Assembly: GCF_014633365.1 (NCBI RefSeq)
Contig: NC_068350.1
Span: forward strand, 13,927,787-13,991,786
Direction: 5' to 3'
Length of the DNA stretch: 64,000 bases
From: Diospyros lotus
Taxonomy: Eukaryota; Streptophyta; Magnoliopsida; Ericales; Ebenaceae
The stretch's first letter is position 1. Each line of letters starts with the position of its first letter. A model generated the notes under the pieces. It saw only the letters and a program-made list of their open reading frames with translations, was not told where the DNA came from and made no database searches. Shown one piece after another: positions 44,655-57,754 of this stretch. The position numbers were made by a program, and so were the translations under genes.

Positions 44655-45066
44655 AGTGCTATGGCACACACCAAGAGGGGGTGAATTGGATGATTTAAAA
44701 ACTTGATTGAACTTGAAAAACTTTTTGATACAAATTGAGGTTTTAGTGATTTAAAAACCTAAAGCATATAAAATGAAAAATATAAGTTTGCAAAGATAAA
44801 TAAGTGAACTAAGTGAGAAATAATGAAATGCTTGGAAAGATAAATAAATCAAAGAACGTAAGCACAAAAGAACACAAGGATTTATAGTGGTTCGGCTTAA
44901 CCCAAGCCTAATCCACTACCTTAGCTCCTCACTAAGGATTTTGCAAACAATCTACTAAAACCTCCTACTTAACCAAGTAAGCCCTCTAGTCCAAGACTAC
45001 GAAATTACAAACCTCTTGTTTATACAAGCAAGCCCTCTAGCACTTAGCTGGGAATTCAACCCCTTG
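44655..45066 (-). repeat. copia-like LTR, part left of the CACTA insertion
   Basis: Starts near CACACCAAGAGGGGGTGAATTGG (read in the opposite direction, a typical copia-type LTR 3' end with AATTCACCCCC). It contains TTTATAGTGGTTCGGCTTAA and alternating CCAAG/TCTAG(T/C) motifs. It is cut by the CACTA element at 45067 and resumes at 63934 with GCTTCAAAGAACAAGTCCTCTAGC, in the same style as the CAAGTAAGCCCTCTAG repeats before the break. Confidence 0.55.
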
Positions 45067-45360
45067 AACTACAAGAAAAATCAGTTTTAGTGATGGGTTT
45101 TGTGATGGGGATGCTCCCGTCACTAATTTGTGACGGATTTAGTGATGGAAAGCCGTCACTAAAGTGGTTTAGTGACGGTTTGAAATTACCGTCACAAAAT
45201 TGCGACGGGATGGTGTATCTCGTCGCAAATCAGTGACGAGATACATTGTCCCGTCGTAAAATAGCGACGGGACCGAGCAGTCTCGTCGCAGAACTGCGAC
45301 GGGGACTGACGCCCCGTCGTAGGTTTGCAATGGGGCTGACAGCCCCATCGCAGATTTTCC
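45067..45360. repeat. left terminal and subterminal repeats of the CACTA element
   Basis: The TIR runs from 45067 for about 28 bp, followed by repeated (C/T)CCGTC(G/A)CAAA and GCGACGGG(A/G) units in both directions up to about 45355. Such motif arrays are bound by the small CACTA protein (TNPA in En/Spm) to bring the ends together. Confidence 0.88.
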
Positions 45361-47499
45361 TTTAAAATCAAACCCCCCCTTCCCCACTCCGAACGAACCC
45401 TCTCCCATTTTACCCCCTCACTCTCTCAGTTTTCTCTCTTTATGGTGCTCATCAATGAAGAGGTAAGTAATTTTTTTGTATTTTTTAGTTTGTTTTAGTT
45501 TTAATTATTTTATGTTAATTTAGTTGTAGTTATTTGTGTTAGCTTAGTTTAATAGTATAATTTATTTGTGTTAGTTTAGTTGTAGTTATTTTATTTTTGT
45601 GTTAGTTTAGTTGTAGTTATTTTATTTTTGTGTTAGTTTAGTAGTTTATTTTATATTAGTTGTTGAATTTAATGATTATTTTATATTAATTAGTTTAGTT
45701 TTAGTTTAATTATTTATATTATTTGTAATGCTTAGAAATTAAAATGTAAAATTTATTAATAGTTTATAAATTAATTCTTTAATTATTCTGATATGTAATA
45801 ATTGGACTAGGGAACCGTGCAACTCTAAACATACACATATAAATAATGTTTATTTTTTTATTTTTTATTTTAAATATATTTTTAATGAAAAATACTGTAA
45901 TTTTAAATAAAATATGTAAACAAATTATATACTAAAAATAGACTTACTATTTAAGAAAGCATATATTTTATGACAATAAAAAAATATTTAAGTTTATACA
46001 TTAAAAAATTAAAAAAATTCTATTTAAAATATAAAAATAATAAATAATAAATAAAATTTTAATTAAAAATTTTAAAATTAACATATAAAATCAATTAAAT
46101 AATTATTTTAAAAATTAAAAACGTATAGATTAAGATTATTATTGAAAATAAAACACTAGCTAAAAATTAAAATTAACATGACAAATTAATTAGATAAATA
46201 TTTAAATTAAAATATATAAGGAATGCAATATTAAAAATAAAATATAATATAAAAGTAAACACTAAAAATAAACTAACGAATTTTAATATTTTTATTTAAA
46301 ATTAAACACTAAAAATACAAAATAAAATTTACCGTGAAAAATATATTAGTTTTTATAACAATAAATAACCATAATAATTTTAATAACTCAATGAAAATAA
46401 AATAAAAAATGTAACAAATCAAAATTTGAATAATTGTTTAAGTAGTAAAGGAAATAAAAGTTTAAATTGCGGTAGTTTAGTTTAATGATTATTTTATTTT
46501 AATTAGTTTAGGTGCATTTTAATTGTTTATATTATTTGTAATGTTTAGAAATTAAAATGTGAACTTTATTAATTGTTTATAAATTATTTTTTTAGTTATT
46601 TTGTTTTGTAATTGTATTAATAACATTTATTTTTTTGTTTTTAATTGAAAATAGATTTTTAATTTAAAATACTGTAATTTTAAATAAAATACGTAAAAAA
46701 TAAAATACTAAAAGTAAATACAATATTTATGAAAACATATATTTTGTTGCCATAAGATTAAATATAGACATTAAAAATTAAAAAATTCCTATTTAAAACA
46801 TTAAAAATAGTAAATTTGTAAAATTAGAATATTTAAAATAATGTACGAAATAAATTAGATAATTATTTTAAAAATTAAAATAGAATTTAAAAAGGTATAA
46901 ATTTTAATTTTTTTATTTAAAATAAAACACTAAAAATTAAAAATTACATGAGAAATAAATTAGATAAATATTTAAATTCAAATATATAAGAAATACAATA
47001 TTAAAAATAAAATACTATTAATGAGTAATATAATTTATTGTTATAAAATAAAATAAGTACACTAATGGATTTTAATATTTTTATTTAAAATTTCAACGTG
47101 AGACATTTATATCTAACTTAGAAAATATATTAGATACACTATTTTAACCATATTATTCTTAATTACTCAATCAAAATAAAATAAAAAATGTAACAAATAA
47201 AAATTTTAATAATTGTTTAAGTATTAAAGGAAATACAAATTTAAATAAGTATTTAGGAAAAATTCAATTCAAACATGTAGAGTTAAGTAAAGATATTAAA
47301 ATTTATCTTAATTATTTATTATCTCAATTTATTAAAAACATACAGAATTTATCTTAATAAATTATTTATTATTATATTTATTTTTTGTTCATATTTATCA
47401 GTTACTTATGACAGTCTAGAATGATGAAATATAATTTGGTTAGTTTTCAGGATAAAATATCTATTAGGAACTAGCGCGTGCTTCTGATACAATTTTGAA
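45361..47499. other. CACTA 5' leader and AT-rich interior, no gene
   Basis: Near 45405-45470 a pyrimidine-rich CTCTCTCAGTTTTCTCTC stretch precedes ATGAAGAG|GTAAGT, which looks like a leader exon with a donor site. The following 2 kb is very AT-rich, with repeated TTAGTTTAGTTGTAGTTATTTTATTT at 45530-45640. It could be a long first intron of TNP2; no ORF is supported. Confidence 0.5.
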
Positions 47500-48162
47500 T
47501 TGAAAATAGAAGCTCCGTTGCATCGTCGATTGATTGATAATAGGTATATGCCAAGAAGGGGTGGGATCACTCCTGAATTTTATGCTGGTGTTGATGAATT
47601 TATTCAACTTGCATGTTCTCAAGAAAGTTTCATAAGACTAGGAGTGTTGAAATGTCCTTGTATGAAATGTGAGTGTTTGAAGTTTAAATCAGTTAATGAG
47701 GTGAAAAGGGATCTTTGTAAGCATGGGTTCATGAAAGGGTATTATTATTGGACGAACCATGGGGAAGAAATGCCAATAATGCCTCCAAATGTTATTGTAA
47801 ATGAATATTATAGAGAAGATAATTTTAGAGATCAGTTTAATCTGTATGAGCAAATGGTAATGGATGCGGCAGGACCGTCACATGGGCCTGCTACAATGCA
47901 AGGAGCGTTTAGCGAAAGTGGTCATCAGTCGTACAATATTGAGGAACCACCTAATGAAAATGCAAAAGCATTTTATGAGATGTTATCTGCTGCACAATCC
48001 CCATTATACTCGGGTTGTGATGCAGAGAGTGAACTTTCAGCTGCAGTTAGGATGTTAAGCATTAAATCTGATTACAACATGCCTGAAGATTGTTATAATG
48101 AAATCATGCAGTTTATGCAACATACAATGCTAACTGGTAATCGTGTGCCCGATGACTTTTAT

Positions 48163-50302
48163 TGTAAGCACCCCCGCCCGGATATCCTAACCACCCGGTC
48201 TATCCGAACGAGTGCGCTCACAGAAGGGAAGAGGAATAGACAAAAGACAGAAATGCCCTGGCATGCATAAATAAGAAATTTAACAGCGGAAGCAAAACGG
48301 TAAACATGCATGCCCACAAGCACCCCGCTGATACAGCGGTCATGAAGTATATAAAAATACATACAGACCCTGTGCCAACAATAGGAGGTACAAATGACAA
48401 CCTGGCACAGTCAAAAATAAAAGACAGCGACTCTAGCAAAACATCAGAGATGACGGGGGCAGCTAACTATACACCTTACCAACACGGCCGGCTGCTAAAT
48501 GGAACGATCCTCGCCCTCGGCCTTTGCTTTACCCTTACCTGGAATGATGGAAAGCAAGGTGAGTCGCAAGACTCAACAAGTTTATAAGAAATGAAAGGCT
48601 ATAAATAAAAGAAGAGACCATCCCAAACACAGCCCCACAAGTACACACAAGTCATGAGACGCTACAACACAACAGTGCAGTATAGTGAAAGCACATACCG
48701 GTCCTTGGGGCCCACACAAGACACCTGGCACCCAAGTCCCATACCAACCTGCCGCTGCCCTGGAAGGCAACAATATCCTCAACAAACCTGTGCGCACTGT
48801 CCCGGGGCGGTACTCCCGTCACCCGTATCCACGTCGGTACTCCCGACAACCGAGCCATAGGCTCCCTCGGAACGGTACTCCCGTCCGAGAACTAAATACT
48901 ATCAGTAGCCATGCAATGCACATAAAATGCAATGGCGTAGTGAGCATCAACGTGATACCAGGCGCCCATACATCCAAGCATCAGGCCATGCTCCGCCCAT
49001 ATAGTAAGCCACACACGATGCATATGCCCGTGCTGGATGCATCATAATCAAGCTAAAATGCCCGTGACCAAGCATAACCAAATCATGTTAATCCCAACAT
49101 GCAGCCCGTACCCATGTGCACATCAAGCCATGCAACGAGAATAAAATATAAGCAGGCATGCTATAATCACATAACGGCTAAGCAAGTTAGCAGTGCCTGG
49201 CACCGGTCAATGGTCAGTGGGTAGGAGAGACTCGCCGGCGGCCTAAGGTAGTCCGTACGACAGTCACTCCGTCACCGAACCATCGATCCTAGCCCCCACT
49301 GCACAACCGCTCCAGCCAGAAAATGACCAAAAATCCAATTAATACCCGAACCGCTAAGAATCTAGCCCCGGGTGAGTACGGCATCATTCCCAACAGGCAG
49401 GGGGGTGGCACAAACCCCCATAGGCAACCAACGAATAAAACCCACGAGATCCATTTAATAAATTAAATCTTAAACTAATCGTTTAAAAACTTCATAATTA
49501 ATTAATAGCCAAAACAAATGAAGAGAGGCCCAATAAATCGCCAACGAAAGAAACGACGAGATAGGTAAGAAGAACTTGCCTTATCAGAGATATCCTTAGG
49601 CTCGTTGGGTCCAAAAGCAGTAAAAATTATACAAACTGCAATATCCCAATTATTTGCCAAAATTAATAAAATTGGACGCAAAACGAAATTCTGACCGTAC
49701 AGAATATTAATTACTAGCTGCTCTACATACCTGGATAATTAAAATGCAAATTAAACCTGATTTAACCAAGTTTTCAGCCTTAGAATCGCCAAATTTCCCA
49801 GCTCTTGCTCGCGGAAATTCCCCAAGATTTGCTCACTGTTTGAGCAAAAGAAGTGCCCGAATTCGGGCTTTAAAAGAGGCAAAAAGCGACGGCTGAGGCG
49901 CGGCCACGTGGCAGCGCGCGGGTGGCTGCTGGAGGCCACCGCCATAGACGAAACGGCGTCGTTTTTGGACGCCTGGCTGAATTAAAATTGGCCGAATTTC
50001 ACTGCCTCGCGCCTGCTCGCCCGCGGATTCGATCCCGCGCCTTGCCCACGGCTGCCCTCGCGCGCGACCGCTCGCGCCCGCGCCTGCCCTTACCCCTATA
50101 GTGCCCCCCATTAAATTTAAAGGGGTCTTCGACCCCTTTTGCAGAAAACGCAACAGCCCCCCCTCCCACTTCATTTAATTGCACTAACGCCCACTTTCTT
50201 AATTACATTAACTCCCGAAATTTCTGAAAATCCTAATATTGAATTTCTTTTAATTTTAAATTACCCCAAAAATCAAATTAATTTATATTCACGGGCGTTA
50301 CA
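48163..50302 (-). repeat. Tekay 3' LTR (2140 bp)
   Basis: Same length as 55161-57300, with five substitutions by eye. It contains the conserved hairpin at 48560-48575, and a GC-rich stretch (CGCGCGAGGG-type) near 50030-50090 in the sense-strand 5' part. Confidence 0.96.
48560..48575 (-). other. conserved LTR hairpin TGAGTC-TTGC-GACTCA
   Basis: In element sense a 6-bp stem with a 4-nt loop, followed by CACCTTGCTTTCC and CATTCCAG|GTAAGG (a consensus 5' splice site preceded by an acceptor-like tract). The plus strand offers AAG|GTGAGT at the same place. The same hairpin occurs in the 5' LTR at 55558-55573. Confidence 0.75.
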
Positions 50303-50317
50303 AATCCTCCCCCCCTT
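50303..50317 (-). promoter_or_regulatory. polypurine tract of the Tekay element
   Basis: Minus strand AAGGGGGGGAGGATT directly upstream of the 3' LTR; primes plus-strand DNA synthesis. Confidence 0.85.
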
Positions 50318-50349
50318 AAAAGAATTTCGTCCTCGAAATTCGTACCTGG

Positions 50350-53300
50350 CTAGGCAAACAACTGAGGATGAAGTCGCCTCATCTCTTCTTCCAGCTCCCA
50401 AGTAGCCTCCTCAGGGGTATGCCGCTGCCACTGGACCTTCACATAGGGAATGGTACGGTTACGGAGCACTTTTTCTTTCCGATCCACGATGCTGGTAGGC
50501 AACTCGATATACGACGAATCCTCTTGCACCACGAGCGGATGATAATCAATGACATGCCCGGGATCTGCCACGTACTTGCGGAGCATAGAAACATGAAAGA
50601 CATCATGTACATGGGCTAACTGAGGGGGTAAAGCTAACCGGTATGCCAACGATCCGACTCGCTCCAATATCTCGAACGGTCCCACATAGCGAGGACTCAA
50701 CTTGCCAGATACTCCGAAGCGTCGAACACCCCTCATCGGCATAACTCGAAGGAAAACATGATCACCCACATCAAACTCCAAATCTCGGCGTCGTCTATCA
50801 GCATAACTCTTCTGACGATCCTGAGCTGCCTTCATCCTAGCCCGAATCAACTGGATCTTTTCTGTCGTCTGCTCCACCAACTCCGGTCCAAGTAACGCTC
50901 GCTCCCCAGTCTCGGTCCAGCAAAGCGGTGACCTACACGGCCGCCCATATAATGCCTCAAATGGTGCCATCCCAATGCTGGCCTGGAAGCTATTATTGTA
51001 AGCAAACTCCACCAACGACAAATGGTCATCCCAGCTCCCATGAAAATCTAGTACACAGGCGCGGAGCATATCCTCCAAAGTCCGAATGGTCCGCTCCGAC
51101 TGCCCGTCAGTCTGAGGATGGAAGGCTGTACTGAAAGTCAGCTGGGTCCCCATAGCACTCTGCAACGCCTCCCAAAATCGTGAGGTAAACCGAGGATCCC
51201 TGTCTGACACAATACTAGCTGGGACTCCATGCAGTCTCACCACCTCATCAATGTATAGCTTGGCCAGTCGATGAATAGGATAGGTCTTCTTGACAGGTAA
51301 GAAGTGCGCTGATTTAGTCAACCGATCGATAATCACCCATATCGAATCATACCCCCGGCTGGATCGTGGCAATCCTGAGACAAAATCCATAGCTATGCGT
51401 TCCCACTTCCACTCCGGCACAGATAAAGGTCGTAACAATCCTGCGGGCCTCTGGTGCTCAGCCTTAACCTGCTGGCACACTAAACATCGCGATACAAATT
51501 CTGCTACGCTCCTCTTCATGCCGCTCCACCAATACTGACGTCGTAAGCCCTGGTACATCTTCGTCGCTCCAGGATGGATAGTATAGGGAGAACGATGAGC
51601 TTCCTCTAGGATCCTCTGCCTGATATCACTGTCCCTCGGCACACAGATCCGTCCACGAAACAATAGCAAACCATCGTCCCTCTGACTGTACCCCAATGAC
51701 CCAAATCTCTCCATATCAGCCATAATCTCGCCAAGCTCCACATCCTGTCGCTGTCGATCGCGAATCTGACCCTCTAGATCCGAATGGATACTCATGGCAG
51801 CGCAATAAAGTGTAGGATTGTCTGGTGCCACAGAGATAGTAAGATCGCTCATCTGCTCCAGTAAGAACCACTCCTGCACCATCATAGCTGCAACTGATGC
51901 TCCACGGCGACTCAGTGCATCTGCTACCACATTGGCTTTACCTGGGTGATAGAGGATCTCGCAATCATAGTCCTTAAGCAGCTCCAACCAACGGCGTTGT
52001 CTCATATTAAGTTCCTTCTGAGAAAATAAATACTTGAGACTCTTGTGATCTGTATATATCTGGACTCTCTCACCATAAAGATAATGCCTCCAAATTTTCA
52101 AGGCAAACACGACAGCCGCCAACTCCAGATCATGTGTGGGATAATTCTCTTCGTGCCTCTTCAACTGTCTGGATGCATAAGCATTCACTCGGCCGTCCTG
52201 CATCAAAACACATCCCAACCCTGCATACGAGGCATCACTATATACAGTAAATAACTCACCACACCTGGGTATCGTCAGTACTGGCGCCGAAGTCAAACGC
52301 CGCTTTAACTCCTGGAAAGACCTCTCACAAAACTCGTCCCAAATAAATCTGACGCCTTTCCTTGTCAACTTCGTCAGGGGCGATGCAAGCCGTGCAAAAC
52401 CTTCTATGAATCGTCGATAGTACCCAGCAAGGCCAAGAAAACTCCGAATCTCTGTCACTGTCATTGGTCTCGGCCAATCCATCACGGCTTTAGTCTTCTC
52501 TGGGTCTACTAAGATACCCTCTCCTGAGACCACATGTCCTAAGAATACCACTCGGGTCTGCCAAAACTCACATTTCGAAAACTTGGCATATAATTGCTCA
52601 TCTCTGAGCTTCTGCAGAACCACGCTCAGATGCGCCTCGTGTGTCTCAGGGCTCGGTGAGTAAATTAGGATGTCGTCAATGAAAACTATGACAAAAGAAT
52701 CCAAATATTCCTTGAATACCCTATTCATCAGATCCATAAATACTGCAGGTGCATTGGTCAGCCCAAACGGCATGACCACAAATTCATAATGGCCGTAACG
52801 CGTGCGAAATGCGGTCTTTGCAATATCCTCATCTCTGACTCGCACCTGATGATAACCTGACCGCAAATCTATCTTGGAAAACATCGATGCACCACGCAAC
52901 TGATCCAGTAAATCATCCACACGGGGTAGGGGGTACTTGTTCTTGATTGTTACCTGATTAAGCTGTCGGTAATCTATACAAAGTTGCATAGACCCGTCCT
53001 TCTTGCGCACAAATAATACTGGGGCCCCCCATGGCGATGTGCTCGGCCGAATAAAACCTTTCTCCAAAAGATCTTGCAATTGCACCTTGAGTTCTTTCAG
53101 TTCATTGGCAGCCATACGGTAAGGAGTCTTGGAAATAGGCTGCGTACCTGGCATCAAATCGACCGCAAAATCAATCTCTCGGTGCGGTGGTAGTCCCGGC
53201 AACTCATCTGGGAACACATCTGGAAAGTCTCGCACCACAGGATAGGCAGCCAACTCCTTCTTCTCCCCCGCTATCACGGTCACGAACGCAAAGTAGGCTT

Positions 53301-55023
53301 CACACCCACGTCGAATAAGTCTCTCGGCGTGCATAACCGATATCATCGGTGTAGTCACCACTGGTTTCACACCCCGGTATGTAACAACTGGTCTCCCGGG
53401 ATGCTCAAATGAAATTACCTTCCGACGACAATCAACCCGAGCATAGTGCCGAGAGAGCCAATCCATACCCAACAGTAAGTCAAAATCCTGGATCGCCAAA
53501 ACAACAAGATCCCCCACAAATACCTGGTCGTAAATCCCTATCTCGCAATCCCTGACCATCTCACTCCCCAACAACATCGTCCCTCCCGGTGTCGAAATAG
53601 ATAAATCATATGGTAAGGGGTTACACGGGATTGGGATCTTATGCAACAAATGGGGTGCTATAAAAGAGTGGGTGGAACCTGTATCAAATAGGGCACGTAC
53701 GTCATGGCCATAGAGAGTAAGTATACCTTGCACTATATCACTGCTCTCAGCTGCCTCGGTCGCTGACACTGCAAATGCCTGTCCCTGCATCTGAACTCTC
53801 TCTGTAGGTCCTGGGCGCTGTGCTGCTGGAAGAGGTAATGGTGCTCCTGCACCCTGCGTCCTAGGTGTAGACTGTCTCTGAACTGGTCTGGGCCCCACAC
53901 CTCCAGTCCGTGGCCCTCCACTCTGTGCTGGCTGGGTGCACCTGTTTGCTCGGTGGCCCCTCTGTCCACAGCGAAAACAAATAATCTCCTGCCCTGTGGC
54001 CGGTGTAGCTGGTGGGGCTGGTGTAGTCGGTCTAGGCGCCTGTGGACAGTCTCTCTTCAAATGCCCCGGCTGACCACAGCGATAACATACATCTCGACAT
54101 ACCTCCCGACACTGCCCCTGGTGTCTCTGCCCGCACTGCCGGCACTGTGGAAATCCCGAACTCTGGCTGCCTGCATCCCACTTCCTCTTCTTACTGCTGC
54201 TCCCTGCACCCTTCAAGACTAACTGCTCTGCTCGGGCCTCCAATCGATCCCTCTCCACCGCGTGGGCTCGCTGAACAGCCGTAGGGAAGTCAGGGGCCTC
54301 AATACCAGCCATGGCATGACGGATCTCTGGTCGTAACCCCCTCTGAAACTTGCTAACTCGACGCGACTCAGGGGTCACTAACTCAGGAGCATAACGAGAT
54401 AATGCCACGAACTCGGTCTCATACTGCGTAACTGTCTTACTGCCCTGTTGTAACTCAATGAACTCAAACACCTTCTGCTCTCTGATCCAAGCTGGTACAT
54501 AGGTCTCATTGAACGCCTCGACGAACTGTGCCCATGACGGACCTCCATCGCCATATCTCTGTCTGGTGGTCTCCCACCACCGCTCGGCGTCACCTCGTAA
54601 CAAAAAAGTCCCCAGCCGAACTCTGTGGGCCTCTGCACAGTCTATGGATCTCAAATGCTTCTCCACCGCTAGTAACCAATCCTCAGCCACCGTCGCATCA
54701 GCGCCTCCACTAAACTCTGGTGGTCGCAGGGCCATAAAATCTCTAAGCACTGTAGCACCTGAACCGTCCCCTGTTCCCGACGTACCTGAATGCGACGCCT
54801 GGGCCGTAGCGGTCCTATCATCATGTCTGCGCTCCTGTCGCAACTGAGATGCTGCCAGTACATCTACAGCTCGTAAAATACCCGCTAATGTCTCCTGCAT
54901 ATCTGGTGGCCCTGGCTGTCTCTGCTCTCCCGCACCTGTAGCCTGAACCCCCGGAGTAGGGACAAGGTGTCCTCTACCTCGTGCCGACGGTCTACCACGA
55001 CCTCGCCCACGTCGTGCGTCCAT
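50350..55023 (-). CDS. Tekay gag-pol polyprotein, uninterrupted (1557 residues)
   Basis: Start chosen at ATG 55023 ([13 protein letters not shown], the usual basic start of this family); an upstream in-frame ATG at 55074 would add 17 residues. Gag core lies at about 100-230 ([13 protein letters not shown]). Three zinc-knuckle candidates follow: one atypical CX2CX3HX3C at 294-305 and two CX2CX4HX4C at 313-326 and 349-362. Protease DTG is at 447-449. RT has FIDD at 781-784. RNase H has D930 (YSDASY) and [10 protein letters not shown]. Integrase has H1143, H1150, C1180, C1183 and DDE D1213, D1274, E1310 with the standard 35-residue spacing. The C-terminus has a chromodomain-like [18 protein letters not shown], thought to steer integration to heterochromatin. 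No stop or frameshift and all catalytic residues are present. It makes virus-like particles, copies its RNA and integrates the DNA. Confidence 0.96.
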   Translation of the reverse strand: MDARRGRGRGRPSARGRGHLVPTPGVQATGAGEQRQPGPPDMQETLAGILRAVDVLAASQLRQERRHDDRTATAQASHSGTSGTGDGSGATVLRDFMALRPPEFSGGADATVAEDWLLAVEKHLRSIDCAEAHRVRLGTFLLRGDAERWWETTRQRYGDGGPSWAQFVEAFNETYVPAWIREQKVFEFIELQQGSKTVTQYETEFVALSRYAPELVTPESRRVSKFQRGLRPEIRHAMAGIEAPDFPTAVQRAHAVERDRLEARAEQLVLKGAGSSSKKRKWDAGSQSSGFPQCRQCGQRHQGQCREVCRDVCYRCGQPGHLKRDCPQAPRPTTPAPPATPATGQEIICFRCGQRGHRANRCTQPAQSGGPRTGGVGPRPVQRQSTPRTQGAGAPLPLPAAQRPGPTERVQMQGQAFAVSATEAAESSDIVQGILTLYGHDVRALFDTGSTHSFIAPHLLHKIPIPCNPLPYDLSISTPGGTMLLGSEMVRDCEIGIYDQVFVGDLVVLAIQDFDLLLGMDWLSRHYARVDCRRKVISFEHPGRPVVTYRGVKPVVTTPMISVMHAERLIRRGCEAYFAFVTVIAGEKKELAAYPVVRDFPDVFPDELPGLPPHREIDFAVDLMPGTQPISKTPYRMAANELKELKVQLQDLLEKGFIRPSTSPWGAPVLFVRKKDGSMQLCIDYRQLNQVTIKNKYPLPRVDDLLDQLRGASMFSKIDLRSGYHQVRVRDEDIAKTAFRTRYGHYEFVVMPFGLTNAPAVFMDLMNRVFKEYLDSFVIVFIDDILIYSPSPETHEAHLSVVLQKLRDEQLYAKFSKCEFWQTRVVFLGHVVSGEGILVDPEKTKAVMDWPRPMTVTEIRSFLGLAGYYRRFIEGFARLASPLTKLTRKGVRFIWDEFCERSFQELKRRLTSAPVLTIPRCGELFTVYSDASYAGLGCVLMQDGRVNAYASRQLKRHEENYPTHDLELAAVVFALKIWRHYLYGERVQIYTDHKSLKYLFSQKELNMRQRRWLELLKDYDCEILYHPGKANVVADALSRRGASVAAMMVQEWFLLEQMSDLTISVAPDNPTLYCAAMSIHSDLEGQIRDRQRQDVELGEIMADMERFGSLGYSQRDDGLLLFRGRICVPRDSDIRQRILEEAHRSPYTIHPGATKMYQGLRRQYWWSGMKRSVAEFVSRCLVCQQVKAEHQRPAGLLRPLSVPEWKWERIAMDFVSGLPRSSRGYDSIWVIIDRLTKSAHFLPVKKTYPIHRLAKLYIDEVVRLHGVPASIVSDRDPRFTSRFWEALQSAMGTQLTFSTAFHPQTDGQSERTIRTLEDMLRACVLDFHGSWDDHLSLVEFAYNNSFQASIGMAPFEALYGRPCRSPLCWTETGERALLGPELVEQTTEKIQLIRARMKAAQDRQKSYADRRRRDLEFDVGDHVFLRVMPMRGVRRFGVSGKLSPRYVGPFEILERVGSLAYRLALPPQLAHVHDVFHVSMLRKYVADPGHVIDYHPLVVQEDSSYIELPTSIVDRKEKVLRNRTIPYVKVQWQRHTPEEATWELEEEMRRLHPQLFA

Positions 55024-55144
55024 GATACCTAGACAACCCAATTTAATTAGAACGCATTTCGAAATAACAGACACGTCCTAACACTCTAACTCTACCTAAC
55101 AGCCTTGGTGTACAGTTACTTGTCCCCCAAATAGACTTAATGAC

Positions 55145-55156
55145 GCTCTGATACCA
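55145..55156 (-). promoter_or_regulatory. primer-binding site, initiator tRNA-Met type (Tekay)
   Basis: Minus strand TGGTATCAGAGC, four bases after the 5' LTR. Complementary to the 3' end of initiator tRNA-Met. Confidence 0.92.
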
Positions 55157-55160
55157 ACAT

Positions 55161-57300
55161 TGTAAGCACCCCCGCCCGGATATCCTAACCACCCGGTCTA
55201 TCCGAACGAGTGCGCTCACAGAAGGGAAGAGGAATAGACAAAAGACAGAAATGCCCTGGCATGCATAAATAAGAAATTTAACAGCGGAAGCAAAACGGTA
55301 AACATGCATGCCCACAAGCACCCCGCTGATACAGCGGTCATGAAGTATATAAAAATACATACAGACCCTGTGCCAACAATAGGAGGTACAAATGACAACC
55401 TGGCACAGTCAAAAATAAAAGACAGCGACTCTAGCAAAACATCAGAGATGACGGGGGCAGCTAACTATACACCTTACCAACACGGCCGGCTGCTAAATGG
55501 AACGATCCTCGCCCTCGGCCTTTGCTTTACCCTTACCTGGAATGATGGAAAGCAAGGTGAGTCGCAAGACTCAGCAAGTTTATAAGAAATGAAAGGCTAT
55601 AAATAAAAGAAGAGACCATCCCAAACACAGCCCCACAAGTACACACAAGTCATGAGACGCTACAACACAACAGTGCAGTATAGTGAAAGCACATACCGGT
55701 CCTTGGGGCCCACACAAGACACCTGGCACCCAAGTCCCATACCAACCTGCCGCTGCCCTGGAAGGCAACAATATCCTCAACAAACCTGTGCGCACTGTCC
55801 CGGGGCGGTACTCCCGTCACCCGTATCCACGTCGGTACTCCCGACAACCGAGCCATAGGCTCCCTCGGAACGGTACTCCCGTCCGAGAACTAAATACTAT
55901 CAGTAGCCATGCAATGCACATAAAATGCAATGGCGTAGTGAGCATCAACGTGATACCAGGCGCCCATACATCCAAGCATCAGGCCATGCTCCGCCCATAT
56001 AGTAAGCCACACACGATGCATATGCCCGTGCTGGATGCATCATAATCAAGCTAAAATGCCCGTGACCAAGCATAACCAAATCATGTTAATCCCAACATGC
56101 AGCCCGTACCCATGTGCACATCAAGCCATGCAACGAGAATAAAATATAAGCAGGCATGCTATAATCACATAACGGCTAAGCAAGTTAGCAGTGCCTGGCA
56201 CCGGTCAACGGTCAGTGGGTAGGAGAGACTCGCCGGCGGCCTAAGGTAGTCCGTACGACAGTCACTCCGTCACCGAACCATCGATCCTAGCCCCCACTGC
56301 ACAACCGCTCCAGCCAGAAAATGACCAAAAATCCAATTAATACCCGAACCGCTAAGAATCTAGCCCCGGGTGAGTACGGCATCATTCCCAACAGGCAGGG
56401 GGGTGGCACAAACCCCCATAGGCAACCAACGAATAAAACCCACGAGATCCATTTAATAAATTAAATCTTAAACTAATCGTTTAAAAACTTCGTAATTAAT
56501 TAATAGCCAAAACAAATGAAGAGAGGCCCAATAAATCGCCAACGAAAGAAACGACGAGATAGGTAAGAAGAACTTGCCTTATCAGAGATATCCTTAGGCT
56601 CGTTGGGTCCAAAAGCAGTAAAAATTATACAAACTGCAATATCCCAATTATTTGCCAAAATTAATAAAATTGGACGCAAAACGAAATTCTGACCGTACAG
56701 AATATTAATTACTAGCTGCTCTACATACCTGGATAATTAAAATGCAAATTAAACCTGATTTAACCAAGTTTTCAGCCTTAGAATCGCCAAATTTCCCAGC
56801 TCTTGCTCGCGGAAATTCCCCAAGATTTGCTCACTGTTTGAGCAAAAGAAGTGCCCGAATTCGGGCTTTAAAAGAGGCAAAAAGCGACGGCTGAGGCGCG
56901 GTCACGTGGCAGCGCGCGGGTGGCTGCTGGAGGCCACCGCCATAGACGAAACGGCGTCGTTTTTGGACGCCTGGCTGAATTAAAATTGGCCGAATTTCAC
57001 TGCCTCGCGCCTGCTCGCCCGCGGATTCGATCCCGCGCCTTGCCCACGGCTGCCCTCGCGCGCGACCGCTCGCGCCCGCGCCTGCCCTTACCCCTATAGT
57101 GCCCCCCATTAAATTTAAAGGGGTCTTCGACCCCTTTTGCAGAAAACGCAACAGCCCCCCCTCCCACTTCATTTAATTGCACTAACGCCCACTTTCTTAA
57201 TTACATTAACTCCCGAAATTTCTGAAAATCCTAATATTGAATTTATTTTAATTTTAAATTACCCCAAAAATCAAATTAATTTATATTCACGGGCGTTACA
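55161..57300 (-). repeat. Tekay 5' LTR (2140 bp)
   Basis: Drives transcription toward lower coordinates. It pairs with 48163-50302 and carries the same hairpin at 55558-55573. The promoter start was not located with confidence. Confidence 0.96.
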
Positions 57301-57754
57301 TTTATCATACTAAAAAGTTGGTTTCTAAGTTTGGACTTGGTTGTCAGAAGATCGATTGTTGTCCAAATAGTTGTATGTTATATTATAAGGATGATCAATT
57401 TGAGACGAGTTGTAAGTTTTGTAGTCATCCTCGTTTTAAGTCTGGAAGAAGTGGCACAGGAAAATTTAAAGAAATTCCTTTTAAGAGAATGTGGTATTTG
57501 CCCCTCATACCAAGATTGCAAAGAATCTATGCTTCAACCATTACTGCTTCAAACATGAGATAACACTATGAAAATCGGAGAGAGTTTGGGGTATTGTCTC
57601 ACCCGTCTGACGGTGAAGCATGGAAATATTTTGATCGGACACATCCTGACTTCTTTACTGATCCTAGAAATGTAAGGCTTGGTTTGTGTGCAGATGGGTT
57701 CTGTAACATCCCGTTCGAGCGATAGGAAGGACCGGAACAACTTACCCTGATGGG

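Larger units (their letters stand above)
48163..57300 (-). mobile_element. intact Ty3/gypsy chromovirus retrotransposon, Tekay (Del) lineage, 9138 bp
   Basis: Two 2140-bp LTRs (TGTAAGCACC...GGGCGTTACA) are flanked by an exact 5-bp target duplication TTTAT (48158-48162 and 57301-57305), inside the TNP2 gene. It reads on the minus strand: 5' LTR 57300-55161, iMet primer site, one gag-pol ORF, polypurine tract, 3' LTR 50302-48163. I count five differences between the LTRs (0.2%), pointing to very recent insertion. Long LTRs and a C-terminal chromodomain-like segment fit Tekay. Everything needed for autonomous movement appears present. Confidence 0.97.

Noticed and set aside
48300..49050. Open frames within the Tekay LTRs on both strands
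   Set aside because: They are identical in both LTRs because the LTRs are copies. No protein motif or start context supports translation.
55145..55156. tRNA gene fragments at the primer-binding sites
   Set aside because: These are 12-18-bp complements of tRNA 3' ends placed right beside LTRs. No cloverleaf surrounds them.
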